From: Tenrec ecaudatus
Taxonomy: Eukaryota > Chordata > Mammalia > Afrosoricida > Tenrecidae
Assembly: GCF_050624435.1 (NCBI RefSeq)
Contig: NC_134536.1
Span: forward strand, 145,779,987-145,843,986
Length of the DNA: 64,000 bases
Direction of reading: 5' to 3'
Positions 38,783-51,400 of the stretch are shown here, piece by piece; positions within the stretch are counted from its first letter, which is position 1; every line of letters starts with the position of its first letter. Made by a program: the position numbers and the translations under genes. The notes beneath the pieces were generated by a model. The model was not told the origin of the DNA and ran no database searches. It saw only the letters and a program-made list of their open reading frames with translations.

Positions 38783-41540
38783 CTAGGTTACCTAGCGGAC
38801 ACTTGGACTATGTAGGTTAACTAGCGTGCACTAGGACTATCTAGGTTACCTAGCGGGCACTTGGATTATGTAGGTTGCCTAGCGGGCACTTGGACTATGT
38901 AGGTTAACTAGCGGGCACTTGGATTATCTAGGTTAACTAACAGGCACTTGAACTATGTATGTTCCAGAGCGGACAATTGGACTATGTAGGTTCCTTAGCG
39001 GGCACTTGGATTATCTAGGTTCCCTAAAGGACACTTGGACTATGTAGGTTAACTAGCGGACAATTGGATGATCTAGGTTAACTAGCGGGTACTTGGACTA
39101 TCTAGGTTAACTAGGGGTTCCTTGGACTACGTAGGTTAACTAGCGGACACTTGCACAATGTAGGTTACCTAGCGGGCACTTGGACTATCTAGGTTAACTA
39201 GCAGGCCCTTGGCTATCTAGGTTACCTAGCAGGCACTTGGACTATGTAAGTTAACTAGCGGGCATTTGCACTCTCTAGGTTACCTAGCGGGCAGTTGGAC
39301 TATGTACCTTCCCTAGCGGGCACTTGGACTATCTATGTTAACTAGCGGGCACTTGGACTATGTAGGTTACCTAGCGGACACCTGCACTATGTAGGTTACC
39401 TAGCGGGCACTTGGACTATCTAGGTTAACTAGCGGGCCCTTGCACTATGTAGGTTAACTAGCGGGCCCATGGATTATGTAGGTTTACTAGGGGGCACTTG
39501 GAGTATCTAGGTTAACTAGCGGGCAATTGCACTATCTAGGTTACCTAGCAGGCACTTTGACTATCTAGGTTAACTAACGGGCACTTGGACTATGTAGGGC
39601 AACTAGCGGGCACTTGAACTGTCTAGGTTACCTAACGGGCACTTGGATTATCTAGGTTAACGAACGGGCACTTGGACTATGTAGTTTACCTAGCCACCTC
39701 TTGGACTATCTAGGTTACCTAACAGGCACTTGGACTATCTAGGTTCCCTAGCGGGCACTTGTACTATCTAGGTTACCTAGCTGGCACTTGGACTATGTAG
39801 GTAAACTAGCGGTCCCTTGGACTATCTATGTTAGCTAACGGGCACTTGGACTATGTATGTTCCAGAGTGGGCACTTGGATTATGTAGTTTGCCTAGCGGA
39901 CATTTAGACTATGTAGGTTTCCTTGCGGGCACTTGGACTATGTAGGTTAACTAGCGGGCACTTGGACTATCTAGGTTACCTAGTGGGCACGTGGACTATG
40001 TACGTTCCTTAGCGGGCACTTGGGCTATCTACGTTACCTAGCGGGCACTTGGACGATGTAGGTTAACGAACGGGCACTTGGACTATGTAGGTAACCTAGT
40101 GGTCACTTGGACTGTGTAGGTTACCTAGCGGACACTTGGACTATGTAGGTTAACTAGCGTGCACTAGGACTATCTAGGTTACCTAGCGGGCACTTGGATT
40201 ATGTAGGTTAACTAGCGTGCACTAGGACTATCTAGGTTACCTAGCGGGCACTTGAATTATGTAGGTTGCCTAGCGGGCCCTTGGACTATCTAGGTTAGCT
40301 AACGGGCACTTGGACTATGTATGTTCCAGAGCGGGCACTTGGATTATGTAGGTGGCCTAGCGGACATTTAGACTATGTAGGTTTCCTTGCGGGCATTTGG
40401 ACTATGTAGGTTACCTAGCGGGCACTTGGACTATGTAGGTTCCCTAGCGGTCACGTGGACTATGTAGGCTCCCTAGAAGGCACTTGGACTATGTAGGTTA
40501 ACTAGCGGGGACTTAGACTAACCAGGTTACCAGGTGGGCACTTGGACTATGTAGGTTACCCAATGGGCACTTGGACTATCTAGGTTAAAGAACGGACACT
40601 TGGACTATGTAGGTTAGGTATCAGGCACATGAACTATCTAGGTTACCTAGCAGGCACTTGGACTATGTAGGTTACCTAGCGGACACTTGGATGATTTAGG
40701 TTAACTAGCGGGCACTTGGACTATCTAGGTTAACTAGCAGGCCCTTGGACTATCTAGCTTTACTAGCGGGCACTTGGACTATCTAGGTTAACTAGCGGGC
40801 ACTTGGACTATGTAGGTTAACTAGCGGGCACTTGAACTCTCTAGGGTACCTAGCGGACACTTGGACTATGTACCTTCCCTAGCGGGCACTTGGACTATCT
40901 AGGTTACCTAGCAGGCACTTGGATTATGAAGGATCCCTAGCGTGCACTAGGACTATCTAGGTTACCTAGCGGGCACTTGGATTATGTAGGTTAACTAGCG
41001 TGCACTAGGACTATCTAGGTTACCTAGCGGGCACTTGAATTATTTAGGTTGCCTAGCGGGCACTTGGACTATGTAGGTTAACTAGCGGGCACTTGGATTA
41101 TCTAGGTTAACTAACAGGCACTTGAACTATGTATGTTCCAGAGCGGACAATTGGACTATGTAGGTTCCTTAGCGGGCACTTGGATTATCTAGGTTCCCTA
41201 AAGGACACTTGGTCTATGTAGGTTAACTAGCGGACAATTGGATGATCTAGGTTAACTAGCGGGTACTTGGACTATCTAGGTTAACTAGGGGTTCCTTGGA
41301 CTACGTAGGTTAACTAGCGGACACTTGCACAATGTAGGTTACCTAGCGGGCACTTGGACTATCTAGGTTAACTAGCAGGCCCTTGGCTATCTAGGTTACC
41401 TACCAGGCACTTGGACTATGTAGGTTAACTAGCGGGCATTTGCACTCTCTAGGTTACCTAGCGGGCTTTTGGACTATGTACCTTCCCTAGCGGGCACTTG
41501 GACTATCTATGTTAACTAGCAGGCACTTGGACTATGTAGG

Positions 41541-41580
41541 TTACCTAGCGGACACCTAGCGGGCACTTGGTTACCTAGCG
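41541..41580 (+). repeat. Rearranged monomers GGACACCTAGCGGGCACTTGG
   Basis: At this point the usual GGACACCTGCACTATGTAGG has been replaced by GGACACC followed directly by TAGCGGGCACTTGG, losing ACTATGTAGG. The change leaves the length within one base of the partner near 48,087-48,110. It looks like a small template switch between neighbouring monomers. Confidence 0.75.
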
Positions 41581-41914
41581 GGCACTTGGACTATCTAGGT
41601 TAACTAGCGGGCCCTTGCACTATGTAGGTTAACTAGCGGGCCCATGGATTATGTAGGTTTACTAGGGGGCACTTGGAGTATCTAGGTTAACTAGCGGGCA
41701 CTTGGACTATCTAGGTTACCTAGCAGGCACTTTGACTATCTAGGTTAACTAACGGGCACTTGGACTATGTAGGGCAACTAGCGGGCACTTGAACTGTCTA
41801 GGTTACCTAACGGGCACTTGGAGTAGCCAGGTTAACGAACGGGCACTTGGACTATGTAGGTTACCTAGCCACCACTTGGACTATCTAGGTTACCTAACAG
41901 GCACTTGGACTATC

Positions 41915-43073
41915 TAGGTTCCCTAGCGCGCACTTGTACTATCTAGGTTACCTAGCTGGCACTTGGACTATGTAGGTCAACTAGCGGGCCCTTGGACTAT
42001 CTATGTTAGCTAACGGGCACTTGGACTATGTATGTTACAGAGTGGGCACTTGGATTATGTAGGTGGCCTAGCGGACATTTAGACTATGTAGGTTTCCTTG
42101 CGGGCATTTGGACTATGTAGGTTACCTAGCGGGCACTTGGACTATGTAGGTTCCCTAGCAGTCACGTGGACTATGTAGGCTCCCTAGAAGGCACTTGGAC
42201 TATGTAGGTTAACTATCGGGCACTTAGACTAACCAGGTTACCAGGTGGCCACTTGGACTATGTAGGTTACTCAATGGGCACTTGGACTATCTAGGTTAAC
42301 GAACGGACACTTGGACTATGTAGGTTAGGTATCAGGCACATGAACTATCTAGGTTACCTAGCAGGCACTTGGACTATGTAGGTTACCTAGCGGACACTTG
42401 GATCATTTAGGTTAACTAGGGGGCACTTGGACTATCTAGGTTAACTAGCAGGCCCTTGGACTATCTAGCTTTACTAGCGGGCACTTGGACTATCTAGGTT
42501 AACTAGCGGGCACTTGGACTATGTAGGTTAACTAGCGGGCACTTGAACTCTCTAGGGTACCTAGCGGACACTTGGACTATGTACCTTCCCTAGCGGGCAC
42601 TGGGACTATCTAGGTTACCTAGCAGGCACTTGGATTATGAAGGATCCCTAGCGGGCAATTGGACTATCTAGGTTACCTAGCTGGCACTTGGACTATGTAG
42701 GTTAACTAGCGGACACTTGCACGATCTGGGTTAACTAGCGGGCCCTTGCACTATGTAGGTTAACTAGCGGGCCCATGGATTATGTAGGTTTACTAGGGGG
42801 CACTTGGAACATCTAGGTTAACTAGCGGGCACTTGGACTATGTAGTTTCCCAGCGGGCATTTGGACTATTTAGGTTGCCTAGCGGGCACTTGGACTATGT
42901 AGGTTACCTAGCAGGCACTTTAACTATCTAGGTTAACTAACGGACACTTGGACTATGTAGGGTAACTAGCGGGCACTTGGACTGTCTAGGTTACCTAAAG
43001 GGCACTTGGATTATCTAGGTTAACGAACGGGCACTTGGACTATGTAGGTTACCTAGCCACCACTTGGACTATC
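41915..43073 (+). repeat. 1,159-bp block missing from second 5,707-bp copy
   Basis: TAGGTTCCCT at 48,461 can be aligned both with 41,915 (offset 6,546) and with 43,074 (offset 5,387). The difference is exactly 1,159 bp, the length of this block, which is bounded at both ends by the same monomer. It was therefore either lost from copy 2 or gained in copy 1 by exchange between these homologous monomers. 1,159 bp is also the offset of the repeats near 1,010 and 2,169. Confidence 0.85.
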
Positions 43074-44257
43074 TAGGTTCCCTAGCGGGCACTTGTACTA
43101 TCTAGGTTACCTAGCTGGCACTGGGACTATGTAGGTCAACTGGCGGGCCCTTGGACTATCTAGGTTAGCTAACGGGCACTTGGACTATGTATGTTCCAGA
43201 GCGGGCACTTGGATTATGTAGGTTGCCTAGCGGACATTTAGACTATGTAGGTTTCCTTGCGGGCATTTGGACTATGTAGGTTACCTAGCGGGCACTTGGA
43301 CTATGTAGGTTCCCTAACGGGCACTTTGAGTATGTAGGTTCCCTAGCGGTCACGTGGACTATGTAGGCTCCCTAGAAGGCACTTGGACTATGTAGGTTAA
43401 CTACCGGGCACTTGGACTATGTAGGTTACCCAATGGGCACTTGGACTATCTAGGTTAACGAACGGACACTTGGATGATACTGGTTCCCTAGCCAGCACTA
43501 AGACTATTGGTTCCCTAACGGGCACTTGGACTATGTAGTTTCCCTAAAGGGCACTTGGACTATATAGGTTTCTATCGGGCACTTGGACTATGTAGGTTAA
43601 CTAGCGGGCACATGGACTATCTAGGTTACCTAGCGGGCACTGAGACTATCTAGGTTACCTAGCGGGCACTTCGACTATGTAGGTTAACTAGAAGGCTCTT
43701 GGACTATGTAGGTTACCAGCGGGCACTTGGACTATCTAGGTAAACGAAAGTGCACTTGGGCTATGTAGGTAACCTAACGGGCACTTGGACTGTCTAGGTT
43801 ACCTAGCGGGCACTTGGACTATCTAGGTTAACGAACGGGCACTTGGACTATGTAGGTTAACTAGCGGACACTTAGACTATCTAGATTAGCTAACGGGCAA
43901 ATGGACTATCAAGGTTACCTAACGGGCACTTGGACTATGTATGTTACCTAGCGGGCAATTGGACTATCTAGGTTACCTAGCAGGCACTTTGACTATCTTG
44001 GTTAACTAAGGGGCACTTGAACTATGTAGGTTGCCAAGCGAGCACTTGGACTATGTAGGTTCCCTAGCGGGCGCTTGGATTATGTAGGTTCCCTAGCGGG
44101 TACTTGGACTGTCTAGGTTAACTAGCGGGCAATTGGACTGTCTAGGTTACCTAGTGGGCACTTGGACTATGTAGTTTACCTAGCAGGCACTTGGACTATG
44201 TAGGTTAACTAGCGGGCACTTGGACTATCTAGGTTACCTAGCGGGCACTTGGACTAT

Positions 44258-44489
44258 GTACGTTCCTTAGCGGGCACTTGGGCTATCTACGTTACCTAGC
44301 GGGCACTTGGACTATGTAGGTTAACTAGCGGGCACTTGGACTATCTAGGTTACCTAGTGGGCACTTGGACTATGTACGTTCCTTAGCGGGCACTTGGGCT
44401 ATCTACGTTACCTAGCGGGTACTTGGACTATGTAGGTTAACGAACGGGCACTTGGACTATGTAGGTAACCTAGTGGTCACTTAGACTGT
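44258..44489 (+). repeat. 116-bp doublet in second 5,707-bp copy
   Basis: The same doublet 5,707 bp after the one at 38,551: 44,258-44,373 and 44,374-44,489. One marker has changed, CGGGTACTTGG near 44,417. Its absence from the 3,446-bp units explains the drop in offset from 5,387 to 5,271 between this region and 50,042. Confidence 0.85.
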
Positions 44490-46680
44490 CTAGGTTACCT
44501 AGCGGACACTTGGACTATGTAGGTTAACTAGCGTGCACTAGGACTATCTAGGTTACCTAGCGGGCACTTGGATTATGTAGGTTGCCTAGCGGGCACTTGG
44601 ACTATGTAGGTTAACTAGCGGGCACTTGGATTATCTAGGTTAACTAACAGGCACTTGAACTATGTATGTTCCAGAGCGGACAATTGGACTATGTAGGTTC
44701 CTTAGCGGGCACTTGGATTATCTAGGTTCCCTAAAGGACACTTGGACTATGTAGGTTAACTAGCGGACAATTGGATGATCTAGGTTAACTAGCGGGTACT
44801 TGGACTATCTAGGTTAACTAGGGGTTCCTTGGACTACGTAGGTTAACTAGCGGACACTTGCACAATGTAGGTTACCTAGCGGGCACTTGGACTATCTAGG
44901 TTAACTAGCAGGCCCTTGGCTATCTAGGTTACCTAGCAGGCACTTGGACTATGTAAGTTAACTAGCGGGCATTTGCACTCTCTAGGTTACCTAGCGGGCA
45001 GTTGGACTATGTACCTTCCCTAGCGGGCACTTGGACTATCTATGTTAACTAGCGGGCACTTGGACTATGTAGGTTACCTAGCGGACACCTGCACTATGTA
45101 GGTTACCTAGCGGGCACTTGGACTATCTAGGTTAACTAGCGGGCCCTTGCACTATGTAGGTTAACTAGCGGGCCCATGGATTATGTAGGTTTACTAGGGG
45201 GCACTTGGAGTATCTAGGTTAACTAGCGGGCAATTGGACTATCTAGGTTACCTAGCAGGCACTTTGACTATCTAGGTTAACTAACGGGCACTTGGACTAT
45301 GTAGGGCTACTAGCGGGCACTTGAACTGTCTAGGTTACCTAACGGGCACTTGGATTATCTAGGTTAACGAACGGGCACTTGGACTATGTAGGTTACCTAG
45401 CCACCTCTTGGACTATCTAGGTTACCTAACAGGCACTTGGACTATCTAGGTTCCCTAGCGGGCACTTGTACTATCTAGGTTACCTAGCTGGCACTTGGAC
45501 TATGTAGGTCAACTAGCGGTCCCTTGGACTATCTATGTTAGCTAACGGGCACTTGGACTATGTATGTTCCAGAGTGGGCACTTGGATTATGTAGGTTGCC
45601 TAGCGGACATTTCGACTATGTAGGTTTCCTTGCGGGCACTTGGACTATGTAGGTTAACTAGCGGGCACTTGGACTATCTAGGTTACCTAGTGGGCACGTG
45701 GACTATGTACGTTCCTTAGCGGGCACTTGGGCTATCTACGTTACCTAGCGGGCACTTGGACGATGTAGGTTAACGAACGGGCACTTGGACTATGTAGGTA
45801 ACCTAGTGGTCACTTGGACTGTGTAGGTTACCTAGCGGACACTTGGACTATGTAGGTTAACTAGCGTGCACTAGGACTATCTAGGTTACCTAGCGGGCAC
45901 TTGGATTATGTAGGTTAACTAGCGTGCACTAGGACTATCTAGGTTACCTAGCGGGCACTTGAATTATGTAGGTTGCCTAGCGGGCCCTTGGACTATCTAG
46001 GTTAGCTAACGGGCACTTGGACTATGTATGTTCCAGAGCGGGCACTTGGATTATGTAGGTGGCCTAGCGGACATTTAGACTATGTAGGTTTCCTTGCGGG
46101 CATTTGGACTATGTAGGTTACCTAGCGGGCACTTGGACTATGTAGGTTCCCTAGCGGTCACGTGGACTATGTAGGCTCCCTAGAAGGCACTTGGACTATG
46201 TAGGTTAACTAGCGGGCACTTAGACTAACCAGGTTACCAGGTGGGCACTTGGACTATGTAGGTTACTCAATGGGCACTTGGACTATCTAGGTTAAAAAAC
46301 GGACACTTGGACTATGTAGGTTAGGTATCAGGCACATGAACTATCTAGGTTACCTAGCAGGCACTTGGACTATGTAGGTTACCTAGCGGACACTTGGATG
46401 ATTTAGGTTAACTAGCGGGCACTTGGACTATCTAGGTTAACTAGCAGGCCCTTGGACTATCTAGCTTTACTAGCAGGCACTTGGACTATCTAGGTTAACT
46501 AGCGGGCACTTGGACTATGTAGGTTAACTAGCGGGCACTTGAACTCTCTAGGGTACCTAGCGGACACTTGGACTATGTACCTTCCCTAGCGGGCACTTGG
46601 ACTATCTAGGTTACCTAGCAGGCACTTGGATTATGAAGGATCCCTAGCGTGCACTAGGACTATCTAGGTTACCTAGCGGG

Positions 46681-47954
46681 CACTTGGATTATGTAGGTTA
46701 ACTAGCGTGCACTAGGACTATCTAGGTTACCTAGCGGGCACTTGAATTATTTAGGTTGCCTAGCGGGCACTTGGACTATGTAGGTTAACTAGCGGGCACT
46801 TGGATTATCTAGGTTAACTAACAGGCACTTGAACTATGTATGTTCCAGAGCGGACAATTGGACTATGTAGGTTCCTTAGCGGGCACTTGGATTATCTAGG
46901 TTCCCTAAAGGACACTTGGACTATGTAGGTTAACTAGCGGACAATTGGATGATCTAGGTTAACTAGCGGGTACTTGGACTATCTAGGTTAACTAGGGGTT
47001 CCTTGGACTACGTAGGTTAACTAGCGGACACTTGCACAATGTAGGTTACCTAGCGGGCACTTGGACTATCTAGGTTAACTAGCAGGCCCTTGGCTATCTA
47101 GGTTACCTAGCAGGCACTTGGACTATGTAAGTTAACTAGCGGGCATTTGCACTCTCTAGGTTACCTAGCGGGCAGTTGGACTATGTACCTTCCCTAGCGG
47201 GCACTTGGACTATCTATGTTAACTAGCGGGCACTTGGACTATGTAGGTTACCTAGCGGACACCTGCACTATGTAGGTTACCTAGCGGGCACTTGGACTAT
47301 CTAGGTTAACTAGCGGGCACTTGGATTATGTAGGTTAACTAGCGTGCACTAGGACTATCTAGGTTACCTAGCGGGCACTTGAATTATTTAGGTTGCCTAG
47401 CGGGCACTTGGACTATGTAGGTTAACTAGCGGGCACTTGGATTATCTAGGTTAACTAACAGGCACTTGAACTATGTATGTTCCAGAGCGGACAATTGGAC
47501 TATGTAGGTTCCTTAGCGGGCACTTGGATTATCTAGGTTCCCTAAAGGACACTTGGACTATGTAGGTTAACTAGCGGACAATTGGATGATCTAGGTTAAC
47601 TAGCGGGTACTTGGACTATCTAGGTTAACTAGGGGTTCCTTGGACTACGTAGGTTAACTAGCGGACACTTGCACAATGTAGGTTACCTAGCGGGCACTTG
47701 GACTATCTAGGTTAACTAGCAGGCCCTTGGCTATCTAGGTTACCTAGCAGGCACTTGGACTATGTAAGTTAACTAGCGGGCATTTGCACTCTCTAGGTTA
47801 CCTAGCGGGCAGTTGGACTATGTACCTTCCCTAGCGGGCACTTGGACTATCTATGTTAACTAGCGGGCACTTGGACTATGTAGGTTACCTAGCGGACACC
47901 TGCACTATGTAGGTTACCTAGCAGGCACTTGGACTATCTAGGTTAACTAGCGGG
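46681..47954 (+). repeat. 637-bp tandem duplication (22 monomers x 2)
   Basis: Units 46,681-47,317 and 47,318-47,954. Anchors are CACTTGGATT 46,681/47,318, GAATTATTTA 46,744/47,381 and TTGGATGATC 46,945/47,582. The length is 22 monomers less one base, and the two units look almost identical. The duplication is absent from the matching place in copy 1 (40,974 onward), so it arose after the 5,707-bp duplication. Confidence 0.88.
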
Positions 47955-48186
47955 CCCTTGCACTATGTAGGTTAACTAGCGGGCATTTGCACTCTCTAGG
48001 TTACCTAGCGGGCTTTTGGACTATGTACCTTCCCTAGCGGGCACTTGGACTATCTATGTTAACTAGCAGGCACTTGGACTATGTAGGTTACCTAGCGGAC
48101 ACCTGCACTATGTAGGTTACCTAGCGGGCACTTGGACTATCTAGGTTAACTAGCGGGCCCTTGCACTATGTAGGTTAACTAGCGGG
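47781..48186 (+). repeat. 203-bp tandem duplication (7 monomers x 2)
   Basis: CATTTGCACTCTC occurs at 47,781 and 47,984, 203 bp apart (exactly seven monomers). The first unit has CGGGCAGTTGG, the second CGGGCTTTTGG and AACTAGCAGGC, the variants found at 41,461 and 41,517 in copy 1. The two units thus come from different parents, so this is a junction between non-identical copies rather than a simple doubling. Confidence 0.82.
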
Positions 48187-48460
48187 CCCATGGATTATGT
48201 AGGTTTACTAGGGGGCACTTGGAGTATCTAGGTTAACTAGCGGGCACTTGGACTATCTAGGTTACCTAGCAGGCACTTTGACTATCTAGGTTAACTAACG
48301 GGCCCTTGGACTATGTAGGGCAACTAGCGGGCACTTGAACTGTCTAGGTTACCTAACGGGCACTTGGAGTAGCCAGGTTAACGAACGGGCACTTGGACTA
48401 TGTAGGTTACCTAGCCACCACTTGGACTATCTAGGTTACCTAACAGGCACTTGGACTATC

Positions 48461-51400
48461 TAGGTTCCCTAGCGGGCACTTGTACTATCTAGGTTACCTA
48501 GCTGGCACTTGGACTATGTAGGTCAACTAGCGGGCCCTTGGACTATCTAGGTTAGCTAACGGGCACTTGGACTATGTATGTTCCAGAGCGGGCACTTGGA
48601 TTATGTAGGTTGCCTAGCGGACATTTAGACTATGTAGGTTTCCTTGCGGGCATTTGGACTATGTAGGTTACCTAGCGGGCACTTGGACTATGTAGGTTCC
48701 CTAACGGGCACTTTGAGTATGTAGGTTCCCTAGCGGTCACGTGGACTATGTAGGCTCCCTAGAAGGCACTTGGACTATGTAGGTTAACTAGCGGGCACTT
48801 GGACTATGTAGGTTACCCAATGGGCACTTGGACTATCTAGGTTAACGAACGGACACTTGGATGATACTGGTTCCCTAGCCAGCACTAAGACTATTGGTTC
48901 CCTAACGGGCACTTGGACTATGTAGTTTCCCTAAAGGGCACTTGGACTATATAGGTTTCTATCGAGCACTTGGACTATGTAGGTTAACTAGCGGGCACAT
49001 GGACTATCTAGGTTACCTAGCGGGCACTGAGACTATCTAGGTTACCTAGCGGGCACTTCGACTATGTAGGTTAACTAGAAGGCTCTTGGACTATGTAGGT
49101 TACCAGCGGGCACTTGGACTATCTAGGTAAACGAAAGTGCACTTGGGCTATGTAGGTAACCTAACGGGCACTTGGACTGTCTAGGTTACCTAGCGGGCAC
49201 TTGGACTATCTAGGTTAACGAACGGGCACTTGGACTATGTAGGTTAACTAGCGGACACTTGTACTATCTAGATTAGCTAACGGGCAATTGGACTATCAAG
49301 GTTACCTAACGGGCACTTGGACTATGTATGTTACCTAGCGGGCAATTGGACTATCTAGGTTACCTAGCAGGCACTTTGACTATCTTGGTTAACTAAGGGG
49401 CACTTGAACTATGTAGGTAGCCAAGCGAGCACTTGGACTATGTAGGTTCCCTAGCGGGCGCTTGGACTATGTAGGTTCCCTAGCGGGTACTTGGACTGTC
49501 TAGGTTAACTAGCGGGCAATTGGACTGTCTAGGTTACCTAGTGGGCACTTGGACTATGTAGTTTACCTAGCGGGCACTTGGACTATGTAGGTTAACTAGC
49601 GGGCACTTGGACTATCTAGGTTACCTAGCGGGCACGTGGACTATGTACGTTCCTTAGCGGGCACTTGGGCTATCTACGTTACCTAGCGGGCACTTGGACT
49701 ATGTAGGTTAACGAACGGGCACTTGGACTATGTAGGTAACCTAGTGGTCACTTGGACTGTCTAGGTTACCTAGCGGACACTTGGACTATATAGGTTATCT
49801 AGCGTGCACTAGGACTATCTAGGTTACCTAGCGGGCACTTGGATTATGTAGGTTGCCTAGCGGGCACTTGGACTATGTAGGTTAACTAGCGGGCACTTGG
49901 ATTATCTAGGTTAACTAACAGGCACTTGAACTATGTATGTTCCATAGCGGACAATTGGACTATGTAGGTTCCTTAGCGGGCACTTGGATTATCTAGGTTC
50001 CCTAAAGGACACTTGGACTATGTAGGTTAACTAGCGGACAATTGGATGATCTAGGTTAACTAGCGGGTACTTGGACTATCTAGGTTAACTAGGGGTTCCT
50101 TGGACTACGTAGGTTAACTAGCGGACACTTGCACAATGTAGGTTACCTAGCGGGCACTTGGACTATCTAGGTTAACTAGCAGGCCCTTGGCTATCTAGGT
50201 TACCTAGCAGGCACTTGGACTATGTAGGTTAACTAGCGGGCATTTGCACTCTCTAGGTTACCTAGCGGGCAGTTGGACTATGTACCTTCCCTAGCGGGCA
50301 CTTGGACTATCTATGTTAACTAGCGGGCACTTGGACTATGTAGGTTACCTAGCGGACACCTGCACTATGTAGGTTACCTAGCGGGCACTTGGACTATCTA
50401 GGTTAACTAGCGGGCCCTTGCACTATGTAGGTTAACTAGCGGGCCCATGGATTATGTAGGTTTACTAGGGGGCACTTGGATTATCTAGGTTAACTAGCGG
50501 GCACTTGGACTATGTAGGTTATCTAGCGGGCACTTGGACTATCTAGGTTACCTAGCAGGCACTTTGACTATCTAGGTTAACTAACGGGCACTTGGACTAT
50601 GTAGGGTAACTAGCGGGCACTTGGACTGTCGAGGTTACCTAACGGGCACTTGGATTATCTAGGTTAACGAACGGGCACTTGGACTATGTAGGTTACCTAG
50701 CCACCACTTGGACTATCTAGGTTTCCTAACAGGCACTTGGACTATCTAGGTTCCCTAGCGGGCACTTGTACTATCTAGGTTACCTAGCTGGCACTTGGAC
50801 TATGTAGGTCAACTAGCGGGCCCTTGGACTATCTAGGTTAGCTAACGGGCACTTGGACTATGTATGTTCCAGAGTGGGCACTTGGATTATGTAGGTTGCC
50901 TAGCGGACATTTAGACTATGCAGGTTTCCTTGCGGGCATTTCGACTAAGTAGGTTACCTAGCGGGCACTTGGACTATGTAGGTTCCCTAGCGGTCACGTG
51001 GACTATGTAGGCTCCCTAGAAGGCACTTGGACTATGTAGGTTAATTAGCAGGCACTTGGACTAACCAGGTTACCAGGCGGGCACTTGGACTATGTAGGTT
51101 ACTCAATGGGCACTTGGACTATCTAGGTTAACGAACGGACACTTGGACTATGTGGGTTAGGTATCAGGCACTTGAACTATCTAGGTTACCTAGCAGGCAC
51201 TTGGACTATGTAGGTTACCTAGCGGACACTTGGATGATTTAGGTTAACTAGCGGGCACTTGGACTATCTAGGTTAACTAGCAGGCCCTTGGACTATCTAG
51301 CTTTACTAGCGGGCACTTGGACTATCTAGGTTAACTAGCGGGCACTTGGACTATGTAGGTTAACTAGCGGGCACTTGAACACTCTAGGTTACCTAGCGGA

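Larger units (their letters stand above)
27451..39780 (+). repeat. 12,700-bp period, copy B
   Basis: Second copy of the 12,700-bp period. It starts within sequence equivalent to the final 806-bp unit; the CAATAGGAC marker appears as TAATAGGAC at 27,488. It ends at 39,780, where it diverges from copy A. The right-hand 2 kb (37,761 onward) also forms the beginning of the 5,707-bp duplication, so the two large duplications overlap. It contains the same internal 1,740-bp duplication and 116-bp doublet as copy A. Confidence 0.92.
37761..43467 (+). repeat. 5,707-bp unit, copy 1
   Basis: First copy of a 5,707-bp tandem duplication (197 monomers minus 6 bases). The offset holds from ACTTGGATGA 37,761/43,468 through CTGGCAC 39,781/45,488, GGATCCCTAG 40,931/46,638, GAATTATTTA 41,037/46,744, TTGGATGATC 41,238/46,945 and CATTTGCACT 41,437/47,144. 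The junction near 43,460 is visible because the left flanks differ: CCTAGCGTGC before 37,761, but AACGAACGGAC before 43,468. Copy 1 contains monomers with GCGTGCACTAGGAC in pairs near 40,160, 40,210, 40,940 and 41,000, which are not found left of 26,100. Confidence 0.88.
43468..48460 (+). repeat. 5,707-bp unit, copy 2 (rearranged)
   Basis: Second copy of the 5,707-bp unit, altered after duplication. It follows copy 1 exactly to about 47,172, then contains extra 637-bp and 203-bp tandem duplications, so that GCGGGCTTTT at 41,461 matches 48,008 (offset 6,547, equal to 5,707+637+203). One base is then lost relative to the rearranged monomer at 41,541, giving offset 6,546 (GAGTAGCCAGG 41,821/48,367). 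At 48,461 the 1,159-bp block is skipped and the 3,446-bp array begins. Confidence 0.85.
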
